Below, piece after piece: positions 36,053 through 44,514 of a DNA stretch of 64,000 nucleotides. The stretch is from Ruegeria sp. THAF33 (GTDB taxonomy: Bacteria > Pseudomonadota > Alphaproteobacteria > Rhodobacterales > Rhodobacteraceae). The translations under genes and the position numbers were made by a program. Below the pieces are notes generated by a model that was not told the origin of the DNA, did no database searches, and saw only the letters and a program-made list of their open reading frames with translations. The stretch lies in NCBI RefSeq assembly GCF_009363615.1, contig NZ_CP045384.1:494501-558500 (forward strand). The letters are read 5' to 3'. Positions within the stretch are counted from its first letter, which is position 1. Every line of letters starts with the position of its first letter.

Positions 36053-36817
36053 ATGACCCTGTTTTCCATTCTTTCCCCGCAGGAACTGCTGTTGGCTATG
36101 GCAATCGCGTTTGCCTCTGGATGGGTCAAAGGCATGGTTGGTTTCGCGATGCCCATGATTTTGGTGTCGGGGTTGAATTCATTTCTGCCGCCGGATCTGA
36201 CCCTGGCGGGACTTATTCTGCCGACGCTGGTGACCAATGGGCTGCAGGCCCTACGCGGTGGCCGTGTCGCCGCGATCGCCTCGATTCGGCGCTTTCGGGT
36301 TTTCCTTGTTGTTGGCGGTCTTCTTCTGCTGCTCAGCGCACAGTTGGTCGCATTGATCCCGGGGTCTGTCTTTCTGGTTCTGATGGGCGGCTTTGTGTCA
36401 GTTTTTGCGCTGTTACAAGTTCTGGGGTTCAGAATGGCGCTGAACCAACCCTCGACCGCAGTCGAGGCTGTGGTAGGTGGCGTGGCGGGGTTTGTCGGCG
36501 GCATGTCAGGAGTTTGGGGGCCTCCGACAGTTGCCTATCTGACGGCGCTGAACACCCCCAAGACCGAACAGATTCGAATTCAGGGCGTAATCTACGGTTT
36601 GGGGGCGGTTTTGTTGCTGGTCGCACATCTTGGATCAGGCATTCTGTACGCAGAAACACTTGAGTTTTCGGCAGCCCTGATCGTTCCGGCCCTGGCCGGG
36701 ATGTGGATAGGCATGAAGCTGCAGGACCGTATTGATCAGGCAAGTTTTCGCAAAGCGACCTTGTTCGTTTTGCTGATTGCGGGCCTGAACCTGCTTCGAC
36801 GCGGTTTGGTGGGGTAA
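36053..36817 (+). CDS. TauE/SafE-family sulfite/organic anion exporter
   Basis: A 254-residue membrane protein with about eight helices. Marks of the family are the helix GWVKGMVGFAMPMILV near the start and, in the second half, VGGVAGFVGGMSGVWGPPTVAYL (about 142-164, quoted by position), the glycine-proline hairpin repeated in TauE proteins. Possible cargo is sulfite, sulfoacetate or a similar anion. The gene is divergent from mcd and convergent with a membrane gene; there are no sulphonate genes around it. Confidence 0.86.
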   Translation: MTLFSILSPQELLLAMAIAFASGWVKGMVGFAMPMILVSGLNSFLPPDLTLAGLILPTLVTNGLQALRGGRVAAIASIRRFRVFLVVGGLLLLLSAQLVALIPGSVFLVLMGGFVSVFALLQVLGFRMALNQPSTAVEAVVGGVAGFVGGMSGVWGPPTVAYLTALNTPKTEQIRIQGVIYGLGAVLLLVAHLGSGILYAETLEFSAALIVPALAGMWIGMKLQDRIDQASFRKATLFVLLIAGLNLLRRGLVG

Positions 36818-36821
36818 CGCG

Positions 36822-37376
36822 TCAGCCCGAGCGCTTGTCGGCAAACCGGAAAGCAAAATACAGGCCCATCATTAGGAAGAACAGACCCGAGATATCGCCG
36901 ATCAGGAATGCGATATATTCCACCGTCGCGCTGCCAAAAGCCAGGTTGGTCAACCCGGAGACAAGGAAGGACGTTACGATTCCGACGCCCATCACACATA
37001 TCCAACAGGGTTTGCGATCCGGACGGGGAAACAGATCCCACCCGATTGCCTTCAGAAGATAAAACACGGTCGGGACCGTCAGAACCGCAATCGCCATGGC
37101 CATCAGGCGGCTGGGCAGGAACACATCCGTTCCACCCAAATAGGCAAAAACGATGAACACGCCGGGCAATAATGCGAAAACGGCGCGCCACCCCAACAGC
37201 CAGGCTGTCAGAACCCGCACGCCATGCGGCAGAAACAACAGGCTCGCGCGGCTTGGGTATTCCGGGAAAAACACGTTCTGCAACGGCATCAGGACGGCGA
37301 ATGTAAGGAACGACGCCAGCACATAGGCCAAAGAGGCCAAAAGCGTTTCAGTAGCCCACCCGCGCAAAGTTATCAC
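36822..37376 (-). CDS. Integral membrane protein of unknown function
   Basis: A 184-residue protein starting at GTG 37376. Five hydrophobic helices are visible, at about 10-30, 46-66, 69-80, 88-108, 125-150 and 160-178 in rough positions. The segment LLFLPHGVRVLTAWLLGWRA resembles the beginning of MASE1-type sensory membrane domains, but no signalling domain follows. It overlaps neither neighbour. The winged-helix regulator lies just upstream on the same strand with a 24-base gap, so they may be cotranscribed. Confidence 0.7.
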   Translation of the reverse strand: MITLRGWATETLLASLAYVLASFLTFAVLMPLQNVFFPEYPSRASLLFLPHGVRVLTAWLLGWRAVFALLPGVFIVFAYLGGTDVFLPSRLMAMAIAVLTVPTVFYLLKAIGWDLFPRPDRKPCWICVMGVGIVTSFLVSGLTNLAFGSATVEYIAFLIGDISGLFFLMMGLYFAFRFADKRSG

Positions 37377-37400
37377 GGCTTCTTGCGCGGGTGGATCGCA

Positions 37401-37691
37401 TCATTTGGGTGCATGAACGATGTACCGTCCCCGGTTGGCGCTGCCGCTTTGAGAAAGATAGCCTTTTTCGACCAGCGATTTCAGCGCGCGAAAGAATGTT
37501 GGGCGCGAAACACTTTGAACCAACGTGTGCTCGATCAAACCGAATGTGCGCACTTCCTGATCGGACTTGGAAAGCTCTTCGGCGGCATAGTAGATGTCGC
37601 GTTCAACCGGAGATAGTTTCTCCAAGCCTAATGTACGCTCCATGCTTTGCATCAGCTTGCGCAGTTCGGTGAGTTTCGAGATCTCAGTCAT
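37401..37691 (-). CDS. Small winged-helix transcriptional regulator
   Basis: A 96-residue DNA-binding protein from ATG 37691. The first 20 residues are a charged helix, then LSPVERDIYYAAEELS (helix 1), FGLIEHTLVQSVSRPTFFRALKSLVEKGYL (helix-turn-helix with recognition helix around SRPTFFRAL, positions about 58-68) and the wing SGSANRGRYIVHAPK. This resembles MarR-type folds reduced to the DNA-binding part, without an effector domain. An ATG at 37787 is in frame but leads into an unlikely leader. A predicted small RNA reads away from it just upstream. Confidence 0.8.
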   Translation of the reverse strand: MTEISKLTELRKLMQSMERTLGLEKLSPVERDIYYAAEELSKSDQEVRTFGLIEHTLVQSVSRPTFFRALKSLVEKGYLSQSGSANRGRYIVHAPK

Positions 37692-37780
37692 AATGTTACC
37701 TATCGTTTGCCGTGCCATTTGCCGCCTAATTGCGACTGTTTGAGCCATGCTGAATGACGCGCAAGTCAGCAAGTCTCGTA

Positions 37781-37808
37781 TTGACACTCATCCCCTCTCG
37801 CTTAGACT
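37781..37808 (+). promoter_or_regulatory. Sigma-70 promoter of the predicted small RNA
   Basis: TTGACA at 37781-37786 is the exact consensus -35; TAGACT at 37803-37808 is a good -10; the spacer is 16 bases. Transcription should start near 37815. No open frame follows. Confidence 0.65.
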
Positions 37809-37814
37809 AGGTGA

Positions 37815-37912
37815 CTGATTAGGTTGCTCAATCCAGCGTTGTGAGTGTGCGCATATGAGCGACCCCCAATCTAATTTCAGTCAGTGCCCGGCGCAGAAGT
37901 GCCGGGTTTTTT
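37815..37912 (+). ncRNA. Predicted structured small RNA of about 100 nt
   Basis: The transcript expected between the promoter and terminator is about 98 nt and codes for no protein. Near its 5' end ACTGATTAGGTTG can pair with CAATCTAATTTCAGT near its 3' half, forming a long imperfect stem that encloses a shorter hairpin (CTCA...TGAG). The terminator hairpin follows. Promoter, fold and terminator together suggest a trans-acting regulatory RNA. Its family is not recognised. It sits between the winged-helix gene and pckA, which reads towards it, so antisense or carbon-linked regulation are both possible. Confidence 0.55.
37887..37912 (+). terminator. Intrinsic terminator of the predicted small RNA
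   Basis: CCCGGC (37887-37892) and GCCGGG (37901-37906) enclose an 8-base loop, followed by six T residues (37907-37912). Confidence 0.8.
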
Positions 37913-38014
37913 CGTCTCAGCGACTATCAGGGCTAGCGCAAATTGCATTTTGAAACAACGCAATTGTATGTGCTTTTTGCGACAAACAACCTTAGCAAGA
38001 AGTACAGTGGGCGA

Positions 38015-38040
38015 AATAAAAAAGGGGCGCTGTGGCCCCT
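38015..38040 (-). terminator. Intrinsic terminator of pckA
   Basis: On the minus strand AGGGGC and GCCCCT (positions 38035-38040 and 38023-38028) pair around a 6-base loop, followed by TTTTATTT. It begins 10 bases after the pckA stop. Confidence 0.8.
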
Positions 38041-38049
38041 CTTCCTGTC

Positions 38050-39648
38050 TTATCCAATTGCGACGGCTTTGATGTCGTCGTCGATGAAGGGCAGATATTG
38101 TTCAAAGTTCTCGGCAAACATCTGCACCAGTTTTTCGGCCTGTTTGTCGAAGGCTGCCTGATCGTCCCAGGTACGGCGCGGGTCCAGCAGAACTTCGGCA
38201 ACCCCCGGCACCGAGACCGGAACGTCAAAGCCGAAATTTGCATCCTTGCGGAACTCGGCGTCGCGCAGAGACCCTTCCAGAGCGGCGGTCAGCAAGGCGC
38301 GTGTCGCGCGGATCGGCATCCGGCTGCCCACGCCATAGGCGCCGCCGGTCCAGCCGGTGTTCACAAGCCAGCAGGTCGCGCCGTGCTGGGCGATCTTGTC
38401 CCGCAACAGGTTGCCGTATTCCTCAGGGCGACGGGGCATGAACGGCGCGCCGAAACAGGTCGAGAATGTCGGCTGCGGCTCGGTGATGCCGCGTTCGGTC
38501 CCGGCCACTTTTGACGTGAAACCCGACAGGAAGTGATACATGGCCTGGGCCGGCGTCAGCCGCGCGATCGGTGGCAGAACGCCAAATGCATCGCAGGTCA
38601 GCATGATGATATTCTTCGGGTGACCACCCAATGCGCTTTTGGATGCGTTCGAGATATACTCGAGCGGATAGGCGCAGCGCATGTTGGCGGTCAGCGAGTC
38701 ATCGTCGAAATCCAGTTCCTTGGTTTCGGGGTCGAAGACCATGTTTTCGATCACGGTTCCGAACTTCGAAGTGGTGGCATAGATTTCCGGCTCTGCCTCG
38801 GCATTCAGGTTGATGGTCTTGGCATAGCAACCGCCTTCGAAGTTGAAGGTGCCGCGATCGGACCAGCCGTGCTCGTCATCCCCGATCAGTATGCGCGAAG
38901 GATCGGCGGACAAGGTGGTCTTTCCGGTGCCGGACAGGCCAAAGAACACGGCCGTATCGACCGGGTTGCCAACAGCATGGTTGGCCGAACAATGCATCGG
39001 CATCACGCCTTTTTCAGGAAGCATGTAGTTCAGCAGGGTGAAAACGGACTTCTTGTTTTCACCGGCATATTCAGTGCCGCCGATCAGGATCAGTTTGCGG
39101 TCGAAATTCATTGCAATCACGGTCTCGCTGCGGCAACCGTGCTTTGCCGGGTCGGCCTGAAAGCTGGGGCAGTTGATGACGGTGAAATCGGCCGTGAACT
39201 CATCCAGGTCTTCGCGGTCCGGGCGACGCAGCAGGTGGCGGATGAACAAGTTGTGCCATGCCAGTTCGGTAATCATTCGTACATTGATTGCGTAAGCCGG
39301 GTCCGCGCCACCGACGAGGTCCTGCACAAAATAATCGCGGCCCTTCATGTGGGCCAGCATGTCTTCGTACAGTGCGTCAAAGCCCTCGGGGCTCATTTCG
39401 GCATTGTTTTCCCACCAGATGGTTTCGGCAACGCTGTCGGTCTTGACGACGTGTTTGTCCTTGGGCGACCGGCCGGTGAACTTTCCTGTGGTAACTAGGA
39501 ACGCTCCACCATTGCCAAGTGTGCCTTCGCCGCGCTTTAGCGCCTCTTCGATCAGCGCCGGTTCCATGAAGTTGTAATAGACATTGCCCAGACCCTCGAT
39601 GCCCTGATCTTCGAGGCGGAATTGCGGGTTAACCCGTCCAGATGTCAT
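38050..39648 (-). CDS. pckA: ATP-dependent phosphoenolpyruvate carboxykinase
   Basis: Converts oxaloacetate to PEP for gluconeogenesis, here likely used with the C4 acids made by the ethylmalonyl-CoA pathway. The 532-residue protein has the kinase loop [18 protein letters not shown] (about 231-247) and, downstream, [20 protein letters not shown]. The substrate-binding [12 protein letters not shown] is near residue 57. The start at 39648 has AGGAGA eight bases upstream. It is divergent from chvI, a conserved linkage in alphaproteobacteria, and has its own terminator. Confidence 0.97.
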   Translation of the reverse strand: MTSGRVNPQFRLEDQGIEGLGNVYYNFMEPALIEEALKRGEGTLGNGGAFLVTTGKFTGRSPKDKHVVKTDSVAETIWWENNAEMSPEGFDALYEDMLAHMKGRDYFVQDLVGGADPAYAINVRMITELAWHNLFIRHLLRRPDREDLDEFTADFTVINCPSFQADPAKHGCRSETVIAMNFDRKLILIGGTEYAGENKKSVFTLLNYMLPEKGVMPMHCSANHAVGNPVDTAVFFGLSGTGKTTLSADPSRILIGDDEHGWSDRGTFNFEGGCYAKTINLNAEAEPEIYATTSKFGTVIENMVFDPETKELDFDDDSLTANMRCAYPLEYISNASKSALGGHPKNIIMLTCDAFGVLPPIARLTPAQAMYHFLSGFTSKVAGTERGITEPQPTFSTCFGAPFMPRRPEEYGNLLRDKIAQHGATCWLVNTGWTGGAYGVGSRMPIRATRALLTAALEGSLRDAEFRKDANFGFDVPVSVPGVAEVLLDPRRTWDDQAAFDKQAEKLVQMFAENFEQYLPFIDDDIKAVAIG

Positions 39649-39991
39649 GTGTGTCTTCTCCTGTGGCGGCGCGAAGGTCGTTGGCCATTGCGCCTTTGGG
39701 GCAGTGAGCCGGGAAAACCGGCGGCTGAGCGCGTCTTATCACGGTCGTTCATGGCATGAACAGGCGGGTTTGACGCAGTTAGCGCAACCAAGTTCGGGTT
39801 TAGCGCCATCAGAAATTCAATGTCGGAAAAGCGGGCAGATTTTTGCGGGCATCAAGGCAAATTTGCCGCAGACCTGCCGCAACAAAGGCATGATTCGCAG
39901 TTACGGATTGATTCGGCGTCTTAAAACCGCCAACAATGCCTTACAAATAAGCGAATTATTGCGCGAGTGAGCAGGAATAGGGGTGAGCCCG
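39649..39991. other. Divergent pckA/chvI regulatory region
   Basis: This 343-base stretch has no gene. It holds the promoters of pckA (minus) and chvI (plus). A perfect inverted repeat GTTCATG-G-CATGAAC is at 39746-39760 and overlaps a possible pckA -35 (TTCATG, 16-base spacer, TAAGAC). A 5-bp GAAAA-loop hairpin GCCGG/CCGGC lies near 39708-39722. The chvI side is AT-rich with candidate -10 elements. The palindrome is a likely regulator site. Confidence 0.6.
39746..39760. promoter_or_regulatory. Operator-like palindrome upstream of pckA
   Basis: GTTCATG G CATGAAC is a perfect 7-bp inverted repeat with a single-base centre. It lies about 98-112 bases before the pckA ATG and overlaps a possible -35 of a minus-strand promoter. 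The regulator is unknown; ChvI or a carbon regulator are candidates by context only. Confidence 0.45.
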
Positions 39992-40696
39992 ATGTCAAAG
40001 ATTGCACTTGTGGATGACGATAGAAACATTCTTACGTCTGTATCCATGACCCTCGAAGCCGAAGGTTTCGAGGTTGAAACATATAATGATGGCCAGGCCG
40101 CGTTGGATGCGTTCAACAAGAAACTGCCGGACATGGCTGTTCTGGATATTAAGATGCCGCGGATGGACGGCATGGATCTGTTGCAACGGCTGCGTCAGAA
40201 GACGCAGATGCCGGTGATCTTCCTGACCTCGAAAGACGATGAGATCGACGAGGTACTGGGCCTGCGCATGGGCGCGGATGACTATGTAAAGAAGCCTTTT
40301 TCGCAGCGTTTGCTGGTCGAACGCATTCGGGCTTTGCTGCGCCGCCAAGAGGCGACAAGCGGCGATGCGGTCGCATCCAACAGCAATGACACCAAAGTCA
40401 TGGAACGCGGCGACCTGAGGATGGATCCGCTGCGCCATGCGGTCAGCTGGAAAGGCACTGATGTGTCCCTGACCGTGACCGAGTTCCTGCTGCTTCAGGC
40501 CCTGGCCCAACGTCCGGGATTCGTCAAAAGCCGCGACCAGTTGATGGATGTCGCCTATGATGATCAGGTCTATGTGGATGACCGGACGATCGACAGCCAC
40601 ATAAAGCGTCTGCGAAAAAAGATGCGCGCGGCTGATCCCGAGTTCTCGGCGATTGAGACCTTGTATGGTATCGGTTACCGGTACAACGAAGAATAG
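39992..40696 (+). CDS. chvI: Response regulator ChvI
   Basis: OmpR-type two-component regulator. The receiver begins [12 protein letters not shown]; the phosphoacceptor is D52 ([11 protein letters not shown]), the switch threonine is in IFLTSK and the lysine in DYVKKPF. The C-terminal winged-helix DNA-binding domain (about 130-233) ends [10 protein letters not shown]. The start may be GTG 39983 or ATG 39992; the latter matches the usual ChvI start. With the adjacent ChvG it controls envelope, acid and carbon responses in alphaproteobacteria. It is divergent from pckA. Confidence 0.95.
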   Translation: MSKIALVDDDRNILTSVSMTLEAEGFEVETYNDGQAALDAFNKKLPDMAVLDIKMPRMDGMDLLQRLRQKTQMPVIFLTSKDDEIDEVLGLRMGADDYVKKPFSQRLLVERIRALLRRQEATSGDAVASNSNDTKVMERGDLRMDPLRHAVSWKGTDVSLTVTEFLLLQALAQRPGFVKSRDQLMDVAYDDQVYVDDRTIDSHIKRLRKKMRAADPEFSAIETLYGIGYRYNEE

Positions 40697-40728
40697 GCGC
40701 GGCCGCCTGCAAGAGGTAATGGGGTCTC

Positions 40729-42447
40729 GTGCGCGACACCGAACAAGCCAGCGAATTGCGCGACGGTGACGTCGTTCTTGGGGATGACTGGGTCATTCCC
40801 CAGGACCCCGAGTCAGCGGAGCTGAGGGAAAAGCGATCGCGGAGAAACCTGTTTTCGCTGCGCGGTTCACCCCTGGCGCGCAAAATCATCACGTTCAACC
40901 TGATTGCTCTGGTGATCCTGGTCACCGGGTTGTTGTATCTGGACGACTCGCGAAAAGAGAAGGTTCAGCAGACCGCCCGCAATCTGCTGGGCGATGCGCA
41001 ACTTGTCAGCAACGTTTTTGAAACCCAGTTGCGTCAGGGCGCACAGCAATCCGGGCAGAATGCCGGGAACCTGGACGTCAAGGATACCCTGTCTGGCCTC
41101 ACCTTGCCCGAAGGGGGCGAGGTTTTTGTTTATGACGCCAGTGGCACGCTGATCGGCTGGACACGTGGTGCCCCGCAAGCCTCTGACATGCCGGTTCTTC
41201 TGCAATCCGAGGCCGAGATGCAGACCGGCAGTACGGTGATCAGCGACACGCTGAATGCCGTTTGGACGGGTTTGTCAAACCTGCTCAACTGGTCGACTGA
41301 AACCGAAGCACCGACGTTGGCGCAGCGTGTTCAGACCATTATTCCACAAGCGATTGCCGGTCAAAGTCAGGTGCAGGCGGTACAGGATGGCGCGGGTGAG
41401 ACGGTCATCGTGGCTGCCGCACCAATTCTTTATCAGGATGTACCCGCCGGCGCGGTGGCGATTACCGGCCCGGCTGGTGAAATCGACGCGCTTGCCCGCC
41501 GCGAGCAGGAGCGCATTCTTCAGATGTTTGTCGTGGCGCTGCTGGTTTCCGTAGGCCTCAGCCTTGTCCTGGCCTCGACCATTGCCAACCCGCTGGCCGA
41601 TCTGGCATCCGCGGCAGAGATGGGCAAAGACCGGGGCACGGGTGTCAATCCCGGGCGTATCCGCATTCCCGACCTCAGCGCCCGTCCTGATGAAATTGGA
41701 CGCCTCAGCCGCGCATTGCGGGGTATGGTGACCGCGCTCTACAACCGGATCGACGCAAACGAACAGTTTGCCGCCGATGTCGCCCATGAAATCAAAAACC
41801 CGCTGGCCAGCCTGCAATCCGCCGTGGGAACGCTGCGGATGGTCAAGCGCGAGGATCAGCGCGACAAGCTGCTGGACGTGATCGAGCATGACGTACGGCG
41901 TCTGGACCGGCTGGTCAGCGACATATCAAATGCGTCGCGTCTGGATGCGGAACTGGTCAAGGAAGAAGAGCAGCCCTTTGACCTGCTCAAGCTGCTGGGC
42001 AATCTCGGCCAGTATCTGGGTGAAGATGCACGCTCCAAGGGCATCGATTACATTACGGATCTGCCCTCTGAGCCAATTGTGATCAACGGGCTGGAAGCGC
42101 GTCTTGCGCAGGTCTTTGTCAATCTGATCACCAACGCGATTTCGTTCTGCGAAGAAAATGACGCAATTCGCGTCTGGGTCCGGCAGCGGGACAACCGCGT
42201 GCTGGTGGTTGTCGAAGACACCGGCCCGGGGATTCCCGAACAGGCGCTTACCAAAGTGTTCAAGCGATTCTACTCGCAGCGTCCGGCGGAACATTTCGGC
42301 AATAATTCTGGCCTCGGCTTGGCGATCTCCAAGCAGATTGTCGAAGCCCATGGAGGGGTGATCTGGGCTGAGAACATCCGCCCGACAGAGGCCGATATCA
42401 CATCGGATCCGCTGGGTGCCCGCTTTGTCGTGGGGTTGCCCGTCTAA
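40729..42447 (+). CDS. chvG: Sensor histidine kinase ChvG
   Basis: Membrane sensor kinase partner of ChvI. The 572 residues start at GTG 40729. After a cytoplasmic N-terminus come a first membrane helix (about 48-68), a periplasmic sensor domain (about 70-255), a second helix (VVALLVSVGLSLVLASTI), a HAMP-like linker, the phosphoacceptor box FAADVAHEIKNPLASLQ with the histidine near 354, and the ATPase domain with N box LITNAISFCEEN, DTGPGIP and NNSGLGLAIS. It follows chvI by 32 bases, and hprK by 4 bases, so the cluster is one transcript. Confidence 0.95.
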   Translation: MRDTEQASELRDGDVVLGDDWVIPQDPESAELREKRSRRNLFSLRGSPLARKIITFNLIALVILVTGLLYLDDSRKEKVQQTARNLLGDAQLVSNVFETQLRQGAQQSGQNAGNLDVKDTLSGLTLPEGGEVFVYDASGTLIGWTRGAPQASDMPVLLQSEAEMQTGSTVISDTLNAVWTGLSNLLNWSTETEAPTLAQRVQTIIPQAIAGQSQVQAVQDGAGETVIVAAAPILYQDVPAGAVAITGPAGEIDALARREQERILQMFVVALLVSVGLSLVLASTIANPLADLASAAEMGKDRGTGVNPGRIRIPDLSARPDEIGRLSRALRGMVTALYNRIDANEQFAADVAHEIKNPLASLQSAVGTLRMVKREDQRDKLLDVIEHDVRRLDRLVSDISNASRLDAELVKEEEQPFDLLKLLGNLGQYLGEDARSKGIDYITDLPSEPIVINGLEARLAQVFVNLITNAISFCEENDAIRVWVRQRDNRVLVVVEDTGPGIPEQALTKVFKRFYSQRPAEHFGNNSGLGLAISKQIVEAHGGVIWAENIRPTEADITSDPLGARFVVGLPV

Positions 42448-42451
42448 ATCC

Positions 42452-42922
42452 ATGCATATTGATTCGTTGTCACTCGCGAAAGATCAGGACAGCGCCTGTG
42501 TTCATGCCTCCTGCGTTTCGGTTGCCGGACGCGGGCTTTTGATCATCGGTGCGTCCGGCACAGGGAAGTCCGGGCTGGCGTTGCAAATGATGGCGTTCGG
42601 CGCGAAATTGGTCGCCGATGACCGCGTCAATCTAGAGATGCGGCAGAATCGGGTGATCGCCTCGGCCGTGTCGCAGATACGCGGCTTGATCGAGGCGCGC
42701 CAAATTGGCCTGGTCAAAGCCGAACCCAGTGGTCCGGTTCCGCTGGGTTACGTTGTGGATCTGGATCAGCCAGAGCCCGAGCGTCTGCCCGACCCTTTGA
42801 CGGTTTCCGTGCTGAGGCAAACTGTTCCCTTGCTTCGGGGCGCGGGCGTGCCCAACTTGGCTGTAGCGATGATGCAGCTTCTAGGAAATGGGCGCGTAAA
42901 CCCGGAATGGCCGAATACATGA
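42452..42922 (+). CDS. hprK: Short HPr kinase/phosphorylase
   Basis: Alphaproteobacterial HprK of 156 residues consisting only of the catalytic domain of the longer Firmicute enzyme. ATG 42452 gives MHIDSL; Walker A is GASGTGKS (33-40), DDRVNLEM follows as the acidic motif, and EARQIGLVKAEP resembles the HprK signature. It phosphorylates a serine of HPr, whose gene is two genes downstream. It lies between chvG and rapZ and ends overlapping rapZ by ATGA. Confidence 0.93.
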   Translation: MHIDSLSLAKDQDSACVHASCVSVAGRGLLIIGASGTGKSGLALQMMAFGAKLVADDRVNLEMRQNRVIASAVSQIRGLIEARQIGLVKAEPSGPVPLGYVVDLDQPEPERLPDPLTVSVLRQTVPLLRGAGVPNLAVAMMQLLGNGRVNPEWPNT

Positions 42923-43800
42923 CATCGCAAAGGCGGATCGTACTTGTCACGGGGCCCTCCGGGGCAGGAAGATCCACGGCCATTCATGTGCTGGAAGATC
43001 TGGGCTTTGAAGCCATCGACAATCTGCCGATGGGTCTTTTGTCGCGCTTGCTCGACAGTGCTGACAGCGACCGTCCGATGGCATTGGGTATAGATGCCCG
43101 CAACCGGGATTTCTCGACGATCGGTTTCATAGAATTGGCTGAAAAGCTGGGCCGCTTAGCGCAGGTCGATCTGACGGTTCTGTATCTGGATTGCAGTGAT
43201 GATGTTCTGGTGCGCAGGTTTTCGGAAACCCGAAGGCGGCATCCCGTCGCCAAGAATGCCAGCCCGGAAACCGGCGTTCAGCGCGAAAAAGAGCTGCTGG
43301 CGCCGATACGTGAGATTGCGGATACACTGATCGACACCAGCCTTCTGAACGTGCATCAGCTGCGGGAAGAGGTCGAGAACTGGTTCGCCCCGCAAGGCGG
43401 GCGGCATCTGGCGGTTTCCATCGAATCCTTTTCTTACAAACGCGGTCTGCCGCGCGGATTGGACATGGTGTTCGATTGCAGGTTTCTGGCGAATCCATAC
43501 TGGCGCCCGGAATTTCGCGCAGCGGATGGTCGAAACCCTGACGTTGCGCACTATGTGCAGTCGGACGCTAACTACTTACCGTTTTTTGAACGTGTGCTGG
43601 ACTTGCTGACCCTGTTGCTGCCGGCCTTTCGGGCCGAGGGCAAAGCGCATCTTTCCGTGGCGTTTGGGTGCACAGGGGGCCAGCACAGATCAGTTGCCCT
43701 GGCAGAGGCCGTTGCAAAGGCCCTTGCGGAAGATGGGCAGCAGGTGGCAATTAGGCATCGCGAGATGGAACGTCGGTCGTTGAATGTGAGGTCGGATTGA
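42919..43800 (+). CDS. rapZ: RapZ-type nucleotide-binding protein (RNase adapter family)
   Basis: A 293-residue member of the RapZ/YvcJ family. The N-terminal nucleotide-binding loop is TGPSGAGRS (about 11-19) where the usual Walker A lysine is replaced by Arg. LYLDCSDDVLVRRFSETRRRHP is the second motif (from about residue 94). The C-terminal domain has SFSYKRGLPRGLDMVFDCRFL and GCTGGQHRSVALAE. The start at 42919 overlaps hprK by ATGA; ATG 42907 is an alternative. In this cluster it probably acts with HprK and the PTS. Confidence 0.92.
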   Translation: MTSQRRIVLVTGPSGAGRSTAIHVLEDLGFEAIDNLPMGLLSRLLDSADSDRPMALGIDARNRDFSTIGFIELAEKLGRLAQVDLTVLYLDCSDDVLVRRFSETRRRHPVAKNASPETGVQREKELLAPIREIADTLIDTSLLNVHQLREEVENWFAPQGGRHLAVSIESFSYKRGLPRGLDMVFDCRFLANPYWRPEFRAADGRNPDVAHYVQSDANYLPFFERVLDLLTLLLPAFRAEGKAHLSVAFGCTGGQHRSVALAEAVAKALAEDGQQVAIRHREMERRSLNVRSD

Positions 43801-44189
43801 TCGGAATTGTGATCGTTGCACATGGTGGGTTGGCTCAGGAATACCTGGCCGCCACACAACACGTGGTCGGACCACAGGCCAGCCTCGTGGCGGTCGCGAT
43901 CGAGGCTGACCATGACCGGGACGAAAAACAGGCCGAAATCTGCCGTGCCGCTGATGAAGTGGACACCGGAGATGGTGTCGTTGTTGTCACCGACCTCTTT
44001 GGCGGAAGCCCCTCGAATCTCAGCCTGCGTGCCTGCGCGCCTCAGGATCGGCGTATTCTGTATGGGGCAAACCTGCCGATGCTGATCAAATTGGCCAAAA
44101 GTCGCCACTTGCCCATTGGTGATGCCGTCCGTCAGGCAATGGAGGCTGGACGGAAGTACATCAATGCGCAGAATGTGACATTGGATTAA
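43797..44189 (+). CDS. PTS mannose-type EIIA component
   Basis: A 130-residue PTS EIIA domain of the mannose family. The start TTG 43797 lies in the rapZ stop (TTGA). The phosphorylated histidine is H9 in IVIVAHGGLAQEYL, and TDLFGGSPSNLSLR is the conserved phosphotransfer surface. No EIIB or EIIC is nearby, so it should act in signalling, receiving phosphate from HPr as part of the nitrogen- or carbon-regulating PTS of alphaproteobacteria. Confidence 0.93.
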   Translation: MIGIVIVAHGGLAQEYLAATQHVVGPQASLVAVAIEADHDRDEKQAEICRAADEVDTGDGVVVVTDLFGGSPSNLSLRACAPQDRRILYGANLPMLIKLAKSRHLPIGDAVRQAMEAGRKYINAQNVTLD

Positions 44190-44205
44190 AAACGGATTAT
44201 TGAAT

Positions 44206-44475
44206 ATGACGAGCCGAAGCCTGAAAATTATCAATGAAAAGGGCCTGCATGCACGCGCCTCGGCAAAGCTGGTTGAGGTTGTCGAGGGTTTCGATGCACA
44301 TGCTGAGGTGTCAAAAGACGGACTTTCTGCATCAGGCGACAGCATCATGGGTCTTTTGATGTTGGCAGCATCGCGCGGAACAACTATTGACGTCGAGACG
44401 TCCGGGCCGGATGCTGAGGCATTGGCAGAAGCTCTGGAAACGCTTGTGAACGACAAGTTCGGAGAGGGGTTCTAA
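44206..44475 (+). CDS. Phosphocarrier protein HPr
   Basis: An 89-residue HPr from ATG 44206. The EI-phosphorylated residue is H15 in KGLHARASAKL, and the HprK target serine is S46 in SGDSIMGLLMLAASRG, so the kinase gene upstream has a matching substrate. The upstream TTG 44200 would add two residues. It ends the PTS group, followed 39 bases later by an acyltransferase gene. EI is not encoded in the window. Confidence 0.95.
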   Translation: MTSRSLKIINEKGLHARASAKLVEVVEGFDAHAEVSKDGLSASGDSIMGLLMLAASRGTTIDVETSGPDAEALAEALETLVNDKFGEGF

Positions 44476-44514
44476 GCCACCCCGCCGGGACAGGAAGAAC
44501 GGGAAGACCAGGAA

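Larger units (their letters stand above)
37692..38014. other. Intergenic region holding a predicted small RNA
   Basis: A 358-base region between the regulator gene and pckA contains no convincing coding frame. The first part carries the regulator's upstream sequence, the middle (37781-37912) a predicted small RNA with its own promoter and terminator, and the end the pckA terminator. Codon use in the short frames found here is not like that of neighbours. Confidence 0.7.

Noticed and set aside
37401..37787. Longer start (ATG 37787) for the winged-helix regulator
   Set aside because: The extra 32 residues (MSIRDLLTCASFSMAQT...) have no helix-turn-helix relation and overlap the small-RNA promoter; ATG 37691 fits better.
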